A program made the position numbers and the translations under genes. Shown here in pieces: positions 51,211-61,243 of a stretch of DNA of 64,000 nucleotides. This DNA comes from an uncultured Lysobacteraceae bacterium (GTDB lineage: Bacteria > Pseudomonadota > Gammaproteobacteria > Xanthomonadales > Xanthomonadaceae). The notes beneath the pieces were generated by a model. That model was not told the DNA's origin. It made no database searches and was given only the letters and a program-made list of their open reading frames with translations. The stretch covers positions 7,330-71,329 of the forward strand of contig CAMLLG010000013.1 in NCBI GenBank assembly GCA_946480825.1. The letters are read 5' to 3'. Position 1 is the stretch's first letter; the number at the start of each line of letters is the position of its first letter.

Positions 51211-52152
51211 ATGCGAATCGGTCTTGTGGTCGACGCGACATGCGATATGCCATCCGCGATCTTCGAGCAATATGGAATCGAAATCCTGCCGATCTCGATC
51301 AAGATCGGCGAAACCATCTTCGCGGACATCCGCGATGAGGACGCCACGCTCGCCTTTCTGGAATCGGACGTCGCCGAACGCGGCATCGATGCGGAAACTT
51401 CATCGTTCAGCGTCGACCAGATCCGCGACCTGTTCCTGCGCAAACTGGTCATCGACTTCGATTACGTTTTCTGCCTCACCGTGATGCGCAGCCGCAGCCC
51501 GGTGTACGACAACGCGAACCAGGCCAGTTTCGCGATCCTCAACGATTACAAGCCGATCCGACAGGCGGCCGGCCACAGCACCCCGTTCTCCCTGCGCGTG
51601 ATCGATACCCAGAACGTGTTCGCGGCCCAGGGCGTGACCATGCTCGAAGCGGCGCAGATGATCGCCGCCGGCGAAACGCCGCCGAAAATCCGGGGCCGGA
51701 TCGAGCAACTGGTGCCCAATACCCATGGCTACCTCATCGTTCGCGACCTGCAGTACATGCGCGCGCGCACCAGGAAGCGCGGCGACACCAGCGTCAGCCT
51801 CTTCAGCGCGTCGGTGGGGACGATGCTCGACATCAAACCGATCCTGCACGGCTGCGCCGGCAAAACCGAGCCGGTGGCGAAGGTGCGCGGGTTCGAAGCC
51901 GCGGCGCGCAAGCTGTTCATGTACGCGGCCGATCGCGTGCGTGGCGGCCTGCTGACGCCGAACGTATGCCTCAGCTACGGCGGGCCGCTGGACGAAATGC
52001 GCAGCCTGATCGGCTACGAATCGCTGCGCGAGGCATGCGCCGACCATGGCGTCACCCTGCACGAAAGCGTCATGAGCATGACCGGCATGGTGAACCTCGG
52101 CAAAGGCTGTCTGATTCTCGGCTTCGCGGCCGAGGGACAGCGCCTCAGCTGA
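51211..52152 (+). CDS. DegV family (fatty acid-binding) protein
   Basis: A 313-residue DegV-fold protein starting MRIGLVVDATCDMPSAIFEQ behind a strong ribosome site (gaggggggagtgccATG). Blocks conserved in the family include YGIEILPISIKIGE, ETSSFSVDQ (the TSxxS-like lipid-binding loop) and DTQNVFAAQGVTMLEAA. The closing segment VNLGKGCLILGFA is also typical. DegV/FakB proteins bind fatty acids and hand them to a kinase, but FakA homologues are not seen here. The 180 bases upstream hold small direct repeats (gcgtcgcaaca) and no gene. Confidence 0.88.
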   Translation: MRIGLVVDATCDMPSAIFEQYGIEILPISIKIGETIFADIRDEDATLAFLESDVAERGIDAETSSFSVDQIRDLFLRKLVIDFDYVFCLTVMRSRSPVYDNANQASFAILNDYKPIRQAAGHSTPFSLRVIDTQNVFAAQGVTMLEAAQMIAAGETPPKIRGRIEQLVPNTHGYLIVRDLQYMRARTRKRGDTSVSLFSASVGTMLDIKPILHGCAGKTEPVAKVRGFEAAARKLFMYAADRVRGGLLTPNVCLSYGGPLDEMRSLIGYESLREACADHGVTLHESVMSMTGMVNLGKGCLILGFAAEGQRLS

Positions 52153-52198
52153 GTCGCCGCGTTACCCTGTGCGGGTTTCCCACACCGGAGCCCGCACC

Positions 52199-52540
52199 AT
52201 GCCTGCGCGATTTCACCTCAGTTTGACCGACCCTGCCGCACTGGCCGCGGCGGGCCCGTTCGCCTTCCGTGCGCACGGCCCGGAAGGCCTGGCCGAAGAA
52301 CTGCAGGCGGCGTTGCGCGACGATGCGCTGTTCCAGCGTTGGCGCGCGACGCAGGCCGATCCCGATGCCGTCGATCCCGGCCTCGGCGCCACCGACCCCG
52401 CCGCCACGGTGCGCGGCGAACAGCGCGATCTTCACATCGAGCTGATCGTGGTGTCGTCGATTCCCGGAACGATCCTCAAGCATCGCCTGCGCCTGCTCGC
52501 CGGTGGCGGCTGGCAACTGCGCGACGTCTCGGCGGCATGA
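52199..52540 (+). CDS. Conserved-looking hypothetical protein coupled to the DUF71 gene
   Basis: A 113-residue soluble protein (MPARFHLSLTDPAALAAAGP... ending LRDVSAA). The C-terminal half has a clear beta pattern (RDLHIELIVVSSIPGTILKH, LRLLAGGGWQLRDV). Its stop overlaps the ATG of the next gene (ATGA). No family is recognised. Confidence 0.6.
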   Translation: MPARFHLSLTDPAALAAAGPFAFRAHGPEGLAEELQAALRDDALFQRWRATQADPDAVDPGLGATDPAATVRGEQRDLHIELIVVSSIPGTILKHRLRLLAGGGWQLRDVSAA

Positions 52541-53220
52541 CCCGACCGCTGCTGCTGTCGTGGAGCGGCGGCAAGGACGCGGCCTGGGCATTGCACGCGC
52601 TGCGCCAGCGTCGCGATGTCGAAGTCGTCGGTCTGGTCACCACGCTCACCGAAGGTTACGACCGCATCGCGATGCAGGGCATCCGCCACGCGATCCTGCA
52701 GGCGCAGTCCATCGCCTGCGGGTTGCCCGTGATCGAAGCCTGGATGCCGCAGCGCGCCAGCAACGCGATCTATCGCGAGACCTTCGCCGATGCCCTCGCG
52801 CGCGCCCGCGCACGCTGGCCCGGTCTGCGCGACATCGCGTTCGGCGATCTGTTCCTGCAGGACATTCGCGCGTATCGCGAAGCGCTGTGCGCCGAGCTGG
52901 ACTGGACGCCGCATTTTCCGCTCTTCGACGCGACACCGGGTTACACCGCGCGACTCGCGCGCGAGATGCTGGACGGCGGCCTGCGCGCCCGGCTGGTGTG
53001 CGTCGACAGCACCCAGCTCGATGCCGCGTTCGGTGGCCGCGATTTCGACGACGCGCTGTTGCGCGACCTGCCGCCCGGCTGCGACCCCTGCGGCGAGAAC
53101 GGCGAGTTCCACACGCTCGCGCACGCCGGCCCGATGTTCGCCGCGCCGCTGTCGATCGCGGCCGGCGAGACCGTGCTGCGCGACGGGCGTTTCGTCTACA
53201 CCGATTTTCTGTTGCGTTGA
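52537..53220 (+). CDS. DUF71/diphthine ammonia ligase-like ATP pyrophosphatase
   Basis: A 227-residue PP-loop ATPase with the ATP motif LLLSWSGGKDAAWALHALRQ and the family blocks MPQRASNAIYRETFADAL, FGDLFLQDIRAYREAL and CDPCGENGEFHTLAHAGPMF. Archaeal and eukaryotic relatives amidate diphthine on elongation factor 2. Bacteria lack diphthamide, so the bacterial substrate is unknown. Its ATG overlaps the preceding stop. It converges on the frm operon. Confidence 0.88.
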   Translation: MTRPLLLSWSGGKDAAWALHALRQRRDVEVVGLVTTLTEGYDRIAMQGIRHAILQAQSIACGLPVIEAWMPQRASNAIYRETFADALARARARWPGLRDIAFGDLFLQDIRAYREALCAELDWTPHFPLFDATPGYTARLAREMLDGGLRARLVCVDSTQLDAAFGGRDFDDALLRDLPPGCDPCGENGEFHTLAHAGPMFAAPLSIAAGETVLRDGRFVYTDFLLR

Positions 53221-53233
53221 CCGATCGTGCGGT

Positions 53234-53302
53234 CGGTAGAGCGGGCTTCAGCCCGCTTCCACCATCCGCACGCGGGATAGCGGGCTGAAGCCCGCTCTAC
53301 CG
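53234..53302. repeat. Perfect 24-bp inverted repeat between convergent genes
   Basis: Arms 53234-53257 and 53279-53302 are perfect inverted copies that start cggtagagcgggcttcagcc; each arm is itself partly palindromic. It is the same style as the repeat at 61148-61223 and lies between the DUF71 gene and the converging frm operon. Confidence 0.8.
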
Positions 53303-53325
53303 GGTCGGCGTGGCGTCTGCGTTCT

Positions 53326-53347
53326 CCCTCCCCGCATGCGGGGAGGG
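53326..53347. repeat. Palindrome ccctccccgca/tgcggggaggg
   Basis: A perfect palindrome (ccctccccgcatgcggggag through ggg) lies just downstream of frmB on the minus strand. A near relative is at 44206-44229. It may act as a terminator for the frm operon. Confidence 0.6.
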
Positions 53348-53369
53348 ACGGAGTGGGGAGGGCAAGAGA

Positions 53370-54212
53370 TCAACGCGTCCGGCTGAGCTGGCGCATGTGG
53401 AAGATGAAGTGCTCGGCGATGAAGCTGGCGATGAAGTAATAGCTGTGGTCGTAGCCGCGGCGCATGCGCAGATCCAGCGGATGCCCGGCGGCCTCGCAGG
53501 CGGCGACCAGGCGTTCCGGTTGCAGTTGGGTGTCGAGGAATTCGTCGGCTTCGCCCTGGTCGACCAGCAGCGGCAGGCGCTCCTGCGCGTCCGCGATCAG
53601 TTCGCATGCATCCCACGCCTTCCATGCGTCGCGATCCTCGCCGAGATACGCGGCGAAGGCCTTCTGGCCCCACGGCACCTGCGTCGGCGCGACGATCGGG
53701 GAAAACGCCGATACGCTGCGATAGCGGCCCGGGTTGCGCAGCGCGGTCACCAGCGCGCCGTGTCCGCCCATCGAATGCCCGCTGATCGCGCGCGCGCCGC
53801 TGTTCGGAATGTGCGCGTCGATCCAGTCCGGCAACTCGCGGGCGACGTAGTCCTGCATGCGATAGTGCGTCGACCACGGTGCCCGGGTCGCGTCGAGATA
53901 GAAACCCGCGCCCTTGCCGAGGTCGTAGCCCTCGGCGTCGGGCACCGCCTCGCCGCGCGGACTGGTGTCCGGCGCGACCAGGATCACGCCATGGTCGGCG
54001 GCGTAGCGTTGCGCCCCGGCCTTGGTGATGAAGTTCTGTTCGGTGCAGGTCAGGCCCGACAGCCAGTACAGCACCGGGCAGGGCCGTTGTTCGGCCTGCG
54101 GCGGCAGGTACACCGCCACGTGCATCGCGCAATCCAGCGCTTCCGAATGATGGCGATAGACGTCCTGCCAACCGCCGAAACACGCGCGATGTTCGATGCG
54201 TTCGAGATTCAA
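53370..54212 (-). CDS. frmB: S-formylglutathione hydrolase
   Basis: The enzyme hydrolyses S-formylglutathione to formate and glutathione, the last step of formaldehyde detoxification. The product, about 280 residues, shows RIEHRACFGGWQDVYRHHSE, LYWLSGLTCTEQNFITKAGA and the catalytic Ser in ISGHSMGGHGALVTALRNPG. The Asp is in LVDQGEADEFL and the His in RGYDHSYYFIASFI. No ATG precedes the conserved start. A TTG at 54212 (MNLERIEHRA) fits best and is the reason for the chosen end; the frame is open further upstream. Confidence 0.9.
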   Translation of the reverse strand: MNLERIEHRACFGGWQDVYRHHSEALDCAMHVAVYLPPQAEQRPCPVLYWLSGLTCTEQNFITKAGAQRYAADHGVILVAPDTSPRGEAVPDAEGYDLGKGAGFYLDATRAPWSTHYRMQDYVARELPDWIDAHIPNSGARAISGHSMGGHGALVTALRNPGRYRSVSAFSPIVAPTQVPWGQKAFAAYLGEDRDAWKAWDACELIADAQERLPLLVDQGEADEFLDTQLQPERLVAACEAAGHPLDLRMRRGYDHSYYFIASFIAEHFIFHMRQLSRTR

Positions 54213-54328
54213 ACCAACCCCCGTTGTTCGTCTTCTCCCGGGGGAGAAGCCCCTGCCCCGGGCCCGGCCCGGGTGGCGCGGCGCGCCGGATGAGGCCGGA
54301 CGCGAGACGCGCCCGACCCCCGATGTCG

Positions 54329-55764
<1,436 letters not shown>

Positions 55765-55766
<2 letters not shown>

Positions 55767-55783
55767 AGTGGGGGGGAGTATAC
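55765..55783. promoter_or_regulatory. Candidate FrmR operator
   Basis: The sequence atagtgggggggagtatac has a G-tract flanked by inverted AT-rich ends, the typical form of CsoR/FrmR operators (AT-ends around a G/C run). It overlaps the frmR start on the upstream side and is the only such motif here. Confidence 0.65.
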
Positions 55784-55853
55784 GACCGGGCGCCGCGATG
55801 TCCAGCCGTCGGCGATAATGGCGTCCGCAATTCCTGGTCGAAGGATGTTCGAG

Positions 55854-56393
55854 ATGTCTCCCTCCTCGATGTCTCCAACCCGTGCCCGTGCCGCCGTTGC
55901 GGTGTTCGTTGCGCTCGCAGCCATCGGATCGGCCGGCTGCGTATCGATGTACAAGGCGCCGGAAGCCAACGACGCCACCGCGACCCTCAAGTTCTTCGAC
56001 CGCTTCGGCGGTCCCGGTCGCGGGCATTTCTATGTGTGGCAATCGACGCAGACTTGCGAACAGGTCGCGGGCGAAGGCCGGATCGCGGCGCTGGACTGGG
56101 TGAACGGCAAAGAGAAGCAGGCAGTGGTCGCGACTGGACAGCGACGCTATCTGTTGGCGCATCGCCAGGCGCTGACCGACATTGCGCCGGCAGGTGGCGG
56201 CGACCTCAACTTCACGAGCGCGTTCTGTCGCCAGCTGGTGAGTTTCGTGCCGGAGCCCGGGCATACGTATCGCGTGGAGACGGGTAATCTGCCCCGATGC
56301 GCGCTCGAAGTGCTCGACCTCGCGACGCAGCAACCGCCCGCCACCCTGCAGACCCATGAGGTGACGGCGCGTTGCGCCATGCACGACCTCTGA
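55854..56393 (+). CDS. Small lipoprotein of unknown function
   Basis: A 179-residue protein with a lipoprotein signal ([17 protein letters not shown]; the lipobox ends at Cys about 28 residues in). The mature part has four Cys (TCEQ, AFCRQ, PRCALE, ARCAMH), which may form two disulfides, and starts [20 protein letters not shown]. It is divergent from frmR, with under 90 bases between. The ATG at 55854 has the best spacing from a gaagg site; 55845 is the alternative. Confidence 0.7.
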   Translation: MSPSSMSPTRARAAVAVFVALAAIGSAGCVSMYKAPEANDATATLKFFDRFGGPGRGHFYVWQSTQTCEQVAGEGRIAALDWVNGKEKQAVVATGQRRYLLAHRQALTDIAPAGGGDLNFTSAFCRQLVSFVPEPGHTYRVETGNLPRCALEVLDLATQQPPATLQTHEVTARCAMHDL

Positions 56394-56492
56394 TGCGATG
56401 CGACCTGTCGAAATCCCGGCGTGGGCTCATGATGGATTCCGCATGAAACGGCCATTCGCACGCGTCTCCGCTTCCATTCTCCGGGCACCGTG

Positions 56493-56978
56493 ATGGCGGT
56501 GAGATGGGGCGAACCCGCTGAGCTCGACGCATTGGCCGCGCTCTGGCGCGACGGTTGGCGGGATGCGCATGCAGCGATCCTGCCGGCGGCGCTGGCGATC
56601 GATCGCACGCCGGAGCGTTTCCTGCATCGCCTGGAGCGATCGATCGATGATCTGCGCGTCGTCGGCCCGATGGGGTCCCCGGTCGGTTTCTGCATCGCCC
56701 ATCGGGACGAGCTGCATCAGTTGTCGGTGTCGGACGCCGTGCGCGGCAAGGGCGTTGCCGCGACGTTGCTGGCGGACGCGGAAGCGCGCATGCGCGCCGC
56801 CGGTGTGGAGGTGGCCTGGCTGGTCTGCGCCATCGGCAACGCGCGTGCCGCGAGGTTCTACGAAAAGCAGGGATGGCGCCACGTCGGCGACACGACCAGC
56901 CGGCTCACGACGCCGGACGGCGTGTTTCCGCTCGAGGTCTGGCGCTACGAAAAGCGCTTGCGGAACGTCGGCGCCTGA
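56493..56978 (+). CDS. GNAT-family acetyltransferase
   Basis: A 161-residue N-acetyltransferase. The acetyl-CoA loop is LSVSDAVRGKGVAATLLADA, followed by WLVCAIGNARAARFYEKQGW. The start may be the ATG at 56493 or the adjacent GTG at 56490. The substrate is unknown. It is 99 bases after the lipoprotein gene on the same strand. Confidence 0.85.
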   Translation: MAVRWGEPAELDALAALWRDGWRDAHAAILPAALAIDRTPERFLHRLERSIDDLRVVGPMGSPVGFCIAHRDELHQLSVSDAVRGKGVAATLLADAEARMRAAGVEVAWLVCAIGNARAARFYEKQGWRHVGDTTSRLTTPDGVFPLEVWRYEKRLRNVGA

Positions 56979-56995
56979 AGTCCACGCATCCGTGC

Positions 56996-57025
56996 GCGAC
57001 GCCAGCGTGATCCGGCTGGCGTCGC
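56996..57025. terminator. Hairpin between convergent GNAT and roadblock genes
   Basis: A perfect 11-bp stem (gcgacgccagc/gctggcgtcgc) with an 8-nt loop occupies the 58-base gap between the two converging genes. No T-run follows on either strand, so it is a probable but not classical two-way terminator. Confidence 0.55.
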
Positions 57026-57036
57026 ATCCCGTGGGT

Positions 57037-57393
57037 TCAGGAGAAATCGATTCCCTTCTCGAACGTCCGCAGTTCGTGGCGGGCCATCGCGAGATTCGAC
57101 TTCGACCGGTCCAGCACCACGTACAGGAACAGCTTCTGGTTCGATTCCAGCGGACGGATGATGTGGTACTGCTTGGTGAGGCTGATCAGGATGTCTTCGA
57201 TGGTGTCGTTGAGCTTGAGGCTGTTGGCGACCTTGCGCTTGGAGCGCACGACTTCGGCATTGCCGGCGGCGGCCAGTTCGAGGTTCACGCCGGAGCCGTC
57301 GCCGGCGAGCAGCATGCCGCTTTCGGTGTCGACGAGTGCGGCGGCGATGTAGCCGTCCAGGCTGCGCAGGGGTTCGAGAGAAATCTTGGCCAT
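57037..57393 (-). CDS. Roadblock/LC7 domain protein from an internal start
   Basis: This 118-residue product starts [20 protein letters not shown] from an ATG with a canonical ribosome site (aaggagcttcatcATG) within the same frame as the longer protein. It has the complete roadblock fold: [40 protein letters not shown] and [20 protein letters not shown]. Separate production would give free domain plus the fusion form. It is listed separately because the ribosome site is better than that of the upstream ATG. Confidence 0.7.
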   Translation of the reverse strand: MAKISLEPLRSLDGYIAAALVDTESGMLLAGDGSGVNLELAAAGNAEVVRSKRKVANSLKLNDTIEDILISLTKQYHIIRPLESNQKLFLYVVLDRSKSNLAMARHELRTFEKGIDFS

Positions 57394-57981
57394 GATGAAG
57401 CTCCTTGTGGTTGGGTCGTCGTCGGGGGTGGCATGCGGGGGCGCATGAGATGGCGCGGGGCAAGGTTCGACCGATGCATCGCGTAACGAGGCGTCGGCTG
57501 CCGGTGGATCGCCGGTGTCGGTGCGGTGCGCTGTGGCGATGGCGGCCGTCGGCAGCGCCGTGACCAGCGGGTGGTGCGGTTCCGGCGGCGGAGATTCCGA
57601 CGACGATGCGGCCGGGCCGGACATCGGGGATGGCGGTGCGGCCGGCATGGCGGACAGGGGCGTGTTGCGGGCGGCGAGGGGCGCGCCGAGACCCGCGAGC
57701 AGCGCGGCCACCTCGATCGCGGTGGTCTGCATCGGCACCGCCACGTCGCCGAGCGGCAGGGAGGCGACCTTCACGAAGCGCAGGTGCGCGATATCGGCGA
57801 CCGCATCGGTCGACGGCAGATGCGAGTGTTCGAGATAGGCGGTCGTGCCGCGCACGATGTAGATCGCGCCGTGACGCACCGCCGAACCCGCACCGGACAG
57901 GTAATAGAACGTCACCTTCACGCTGTCGCCGTGCTCGGCGTGGTTTCGCAGCAGATCGTACAGCTGTTTCAGGTCGTCCAT
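57037..57981 (-). CDS. Two-domain protein: uncharacterised N-domain fused to roadblock/LC7
   Basis: A 314-residue continuous frame. Residues 1-95 ([20 protein letters not shown], then [20 protein letters not shown]) form a compact beta-rich domain that I do not recognise. It is followed by about 100 residues of Pro/Ala/Ser-rich linker. The C-terminal 118 residues form a roadblock/LC7 domain ([20 protein letters not shown]), of the kind that regulates small GTPases such as MglA or Rag. No GTPase gene is next to it. A strong ribosome site inside the linker (aaggag, 7 bases before ATG 57393) should also yield the roadblock domain alone. Confidence 0.75.
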   Translation of the reverse strand: MDDLKQLYDLLRNHAEHGDSVKVTFYYLSGAGSAVRHGAIYIVRGTTAYLEHSHLPSTDAVADIAHLRFVKVASLPLGDVAVPMQTTAIEVAALLAGLGAPLAARNTPLSAMPAAPPSPMSGPAASSSESPPPEPHHPLVTALPTAAIATAHRTDTGDPPAADASLRDASVEPCPAPSHAPPHATPDDDPTTRSFIMAKISLEPLRSLDGYIAAALVDTESGMLLAGDGSGVNLELAAAGNAEVVRSKRKVANSLKLNDTIEDILISLTKQYHIIRPLESNQKLFLYVVLDRSKSNLAMARHELRTFEKGIDFS

Positions 57982-58217
57982 GACCCGCACCCCTGTCGTG
58001 CTCGTGGCCGTTTCCTGCGGGCACTATGCGATAACGAAGTTCGCGCTGTCCAGCGCTTGCGGGAGGAAGAAGATGCATCGCGATGATGCGCGCAGGCCAT
58101 GCCGGCATTCGATGCATCGTATCGATGCATAGCCGTCGAAACATCGGCGGAAATGATCGAAGCCGGTCGATCACACGTCGTGGACGCGGGTCGGCGGCGC
58201 GTGATCGCGCGCCTGCA

Positions 58218-61025
58218 TCAGCCGGTGTTCTGGATGCCCGCCGCGATGCCGTTGACCGTGGTCACCAGCGCCTGGAACAGCGCATCGTCGTCGCGGCCGG
58301 CGTCGCGCCAGCGCCGCAGCAGTTCGACCTGCAGCAGACTGATCGGGTCGACGTAGGGATTGCGCAGGCGGATCGACAGCCGCAGGCGGTAATCGTCCTG
58401 CAGCAGTCGCGTGCGGCCGCGCAGGGCGAGGATCGTGTCGGTGGTGCGATCGAACTCTTCGGCGATGCCGGCGTGGAAGGCGTCGTGCAGCGGGCCGGCG
58501 AGGCGCGAATAGCGCTCGAAGATCGCGAGGTCGGATTTCGCCATCAGCATTTCGATGTCGTCGAGCATCGCGGCGAAGAACGGCCAGTCGCGCGCCATCG
58601 CGGCCATCGCGTCGAGACCGTGCGTGGCGATGCCGTGCGCCAGCGCGGTGCCGACGCCGTACCAGCCGGTGAGGCCGGAGCGGTTCTGCGACCAGGCGAA
58701 CACCCACGGGATCGCGCGCAGCGCTTCGATGCCGCCCTCGCGACGCTTCGACGGCCGCGAGCCCAGGCGCAGGCGTTCGATCACGTCGATCGGGGTCGCG
58801 GCGCGGAAATACGCGGGAAAATCGGCGCGGTCGTGCACCAGCGCACGGTAGTGCGCGCGCGAGACCTGGGCCAGTTCGGTCGCGCGCGCGCGCCACTGCG
58901 CTTCGCGCGGTTCCGGCGGACGGGGGCGCAGGCTGGCGCGCAGCACCGCGGCGGTGGCCTGTTCGAGATTGCGCAGCGCCAGCGCGCGGATGCCGTACTT
59001 GCGATGGATCACTTCGCCCTGTTCGGTCACGCGCAGGATGCCGTCGACCGTGCCGCGTGGTGCGGCGATGATCGCGCGTTCGGTCTTGCCGCCGCCGCGG
59101 CTGACCGAGCCGCCGCGGCCGTGGAAGAACACGATGCGCACGTCGGCCTGCTGCGAGAGTTCCAGCAGTTCGGCCTGGGTGCGCTGCAGCGCCCAGCGCG
59201 AGGCGAGGATGCCGCCGTCCTTGGCGCTGTCGGAATACCCGAGCATCACGATCTGGCGCCCGCCGCGCGCGCGCAGATGCGCGCGATAGACCGGATCGTC
59301 GAACAGCGCGCGCATGATCTCCGGCGCGGCGCGCAGGTCGTCGATGGTTTCGAACAGCGGTGCGATATCGAGCGGTACGACATCCGGCGGTACGACATCG
59401 GACGGTACGACAGCCGGCGTCACCGTCCCGCCGCGGGTCTCGTCGCGCTCGACGCAGCCGGCGACGCGCGCCAGCGCCAGCACCGCCAGCGCGTCGGCGG
59501 CGCTGCGGCTCATGCTGATGATGTAGGGGCCGAACGCATGCGCGCCGAACGTGATGCGCGCCTCACGCACCGTGCGCATCACGTCGAGCGTGGCCCGCGC
59601 GCCGGCGGCGTCGCGATCGATCGATGCATCGCCGGCGATCATCGCGTGCAATCGCGGGATGCGCGCCGCGGGCGCGCGCGCGGCCCAGTCGTCGTCGCCC
59701 AGCAGTGCGGACACCGCCGCATCGTGGGTGCCCGAGTCCTGGCGCAGATCGAGCGTGGCCAGATGGAAACCGAAACTGCGCACGCGCCACAGCACGCGCT
59801 GCAGCGCGAAGCGCCCGGCGTGTTCGCCGCGATGCCGCTGCAGGCTGCGGTCGATCGCCTGCAGATCGGCGATGAAGGCCTCGGCATCGGGGTAACCGCA
59901 GCCGTCGCCGGCCGACTCTGTCGAGGACGATTCCGGCGAGGACGACTCGGTCGCCGACAGGCGCGCGCGCATCAGGTTCAGCAGTTGCCGGTAAGGCATG
60001 TCCGTCAGCCGCGGGCTGAGCCGCGCGGCGACCTGCGGCAGCATCGCGGTGTAGGTCGCGATCCGCGCTTCGATGTCGTCGTCCACGCCGATCCGGCTGC
60101 GGCTCTGGGTCAGGATCTCGCCCAGCGCCTGCAGGTCGGTGCGGTAATTCGCGAGCACGCTGGCGCGCTGCGCGGTGAGCGCGGCGCGGATGGTCTCGGC
60201 GCCGACGTTCGGGTTGCCGTCCATGTCGCCGCCGACCCAGGTGCCGAAGCGCAGCAGCGGCGGCAGCGCGATGCGGCGATAGTCGGGGTCGTCCGCGTAC
60301 ACGGTGTCGATCGCCTCGGCGAACGCTTCGTAGTACACGGGCAGCGCCCGGAACAGTACGTGGTTGAGGTAATAGCCGATGTGTTCGACCTCGTCGGTCA
60401 CGGTCGGCTGCTGTTGCGGGGCATCGGCGGTCTGCCAGCTCGCGGTCAGCGCCTGGCGGATGCGCGCGGTGTCGGCGCCGCGTTCGGCCGGCGTGCGCTG
60501 GCGGTCGATGTCCGCGATCAGGCGTTCGGTGATCGTCCGCTCCTTCAGCAGCAACGCCCGGCGTACCGCTTCGGTCGGATGCGCGGTGAACACCGGTTCG
60601 ATCCGCAGCCGCGACAGCAGCGCGGACAGCTCGCCGAAGCCCACGCCGTCGTCGCGCAACGCGCGCAGGGTCGCGGTGAGGCCGCCGGGTTGCGGATCCT
60701 CGGTACTGCGCTGGTAGTCGCGGCGGCGGCGGATGCGGTGGACGCGCTCGGCCAGATTCACCACGCCGAAGTAGGCCGCGAACGCGCGGACGAGGGCGTC
60801 GGCGTCCTCCAGCGGCACCTGCGCGAGGCGCGCGGCGAGGTCGTCGATGGTCTCGCCCTGCTCGCGCCGCGCGATCGCGGCGCGGCGCACGGATTCGACC
60901 TGTTCGAGTCGTTCGGCCGACACCTGTTCGGCCAGCATCTCGCCGACCATCGCCCCCAGCCGGCGCACGTCGTCGCGCAGCAGGGTGTCGGTCTCGGCGA
61001 ATTCGAGGGTGTCGCGGACGCGCAT
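58218..61025 (-). CDS. ppc: Phosphoenolpyruvate carboxylase
   Basis: The anaplerotic enzyme makes oxaloacetate from phosphoenolpyruvate and bicarbonate. The 935-residue product has the active-site blocks VFTAHPTEAVRRALLLKERT, FGTWVGGDMDGNPNVGAETI, VMLGYSDSAKDGGILASRW and FFHGRGGSVSRGGGKT, and ends with the usual QNTG. Two short insertions unlike the family are seen: SATESSSPESSSTESAGDG near residue 360, and a tandem VVPSDVVPPDVVPLD just before the conserved FETIDDL. Length is near normal. The 240 bases downstream (57982-58217) hold no gene. Confidence 0.96.
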   Translation of the reverse strand: MRVRDTLEFAETDTLLRDDVRRLGAMVGEMLAEQVSAERLEQVESVRRAAIARREQGETIDDLAARLAQVPLEDADALVRAFAAYFGVVNLAERVHRIRRRRDYQRSTEDPQPGGLTATLRALRDDGVGFGELSALLSRLRIEPVFTAHPTEAVRRALLLKERTITERLIADIDRQRTPAERGADTARIRQALTASWQTADAPQQQPTVTDEVEHIGYYLNHVLFRALPVYYEAFAEAIDTVYADDPDYRRIALPPLLRFGTWVGGDMDGNPNVGAETIRAALTAQRASVLANYRTDLQALGEILTQSRSRIGVDDDIEARIATYTAMLPQVAARLSPRLTDMPYRQLLNLMRARLSATESSSPESSSTESAGDGCGYPDAEAFIADLQAIDRSLQRHRGEHAGRFALQRVLWRVRSFGFHLATLDLRQDSGTHDAAVSALLGDDDWAARAPAARIPRLHAMIAGDASIDRDAAGARATLDVMRTVREARITFGAHAFGPYIISMSRSAADALAVLALARVAGCVERDETRGGTVTPAVVPSDVVPPDVVPLDIAPLFETIDDLRAAPEIMRALFDDPVYRAHLRARGGRQIVMLGYSDSAKDGGILASRWALQRTQAELLELSQQADVRIVFFHGRGGSVSRGGGKTERAIIAAPRGTVDGILRVTEQGEVIHRKYGIRALALRNLEQATAAVLRASLRPRPPEPREAQWRARATELAQVSRAHYRALVHDRADFPAYFRAATPIDVIERLRLGSRPSKRREGGIEALRAIPWVFAWSQNRSGLTGWYGVGTALAHGIATHGLDAMAAMARDWPFFAAMLDDIEMLMAKSDLAIFERYSRLAGPLHDAFHAGIAEEFDRTTDTILALRGRTRLLQDDYRLRLSIRLRNPYVDPISLLQVELLRRWRDAGRDDDALFQALVTTVNGIAAGIQNTG
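59373..59417. repeat. Three 15-bp tandem units inside ppc
   Basis: Units cggtacgacatccgg, cggtacgacatcgga and cggtacgacagccgg lie in direct succession. On the coding strand each adds a VVPxD-like pentapeptide before the conserved FETIDDL, so copy number changes keep the frame. Confidence 0.75.
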
Positions 61026-61147
61026 CGATGGACTCGCAGTGGGGGTGCGAACCCGTGAGGCTATCCGAATTCGGGGCGGCGTGACGATGTATTCGTGTGC
61101 ATGCGCGGGCCGGTGGGTCGGGGCGGGCCCGCGATATGCGTCGTCGT

Positions 61148-61223
61148 CGGTAGAGCGGCCTTCAGGCCGCTGCTTCGTTCTCAGGATTCGTACCAAGGCA
61201 GCGGCCTGAAGGCCGCTCTACCG
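61148..61223. repeat. Perfect 26-bp inverted repeat between gshA and ppc
   Basis: Arms 61148-61173 and 61198-61223 are perfect inverted copies starting cggtagagcggccttcaggc. They are related in style to 53234-53302. Unlike the other copies, this one lies between two genes transcribed in the same direction (minus strand). Confidence 0.8.
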
Positions 61224-61243
61224 TGGTTGTGCGGTGAGCGGAT

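Noticed and set aside
58083..61058. A 991-codon open frame opposite ppc
   Set aside because: It is a shadow of the phosphoenolpyruvate carboxylase gene, with Arg/Gln/His-rich translation.
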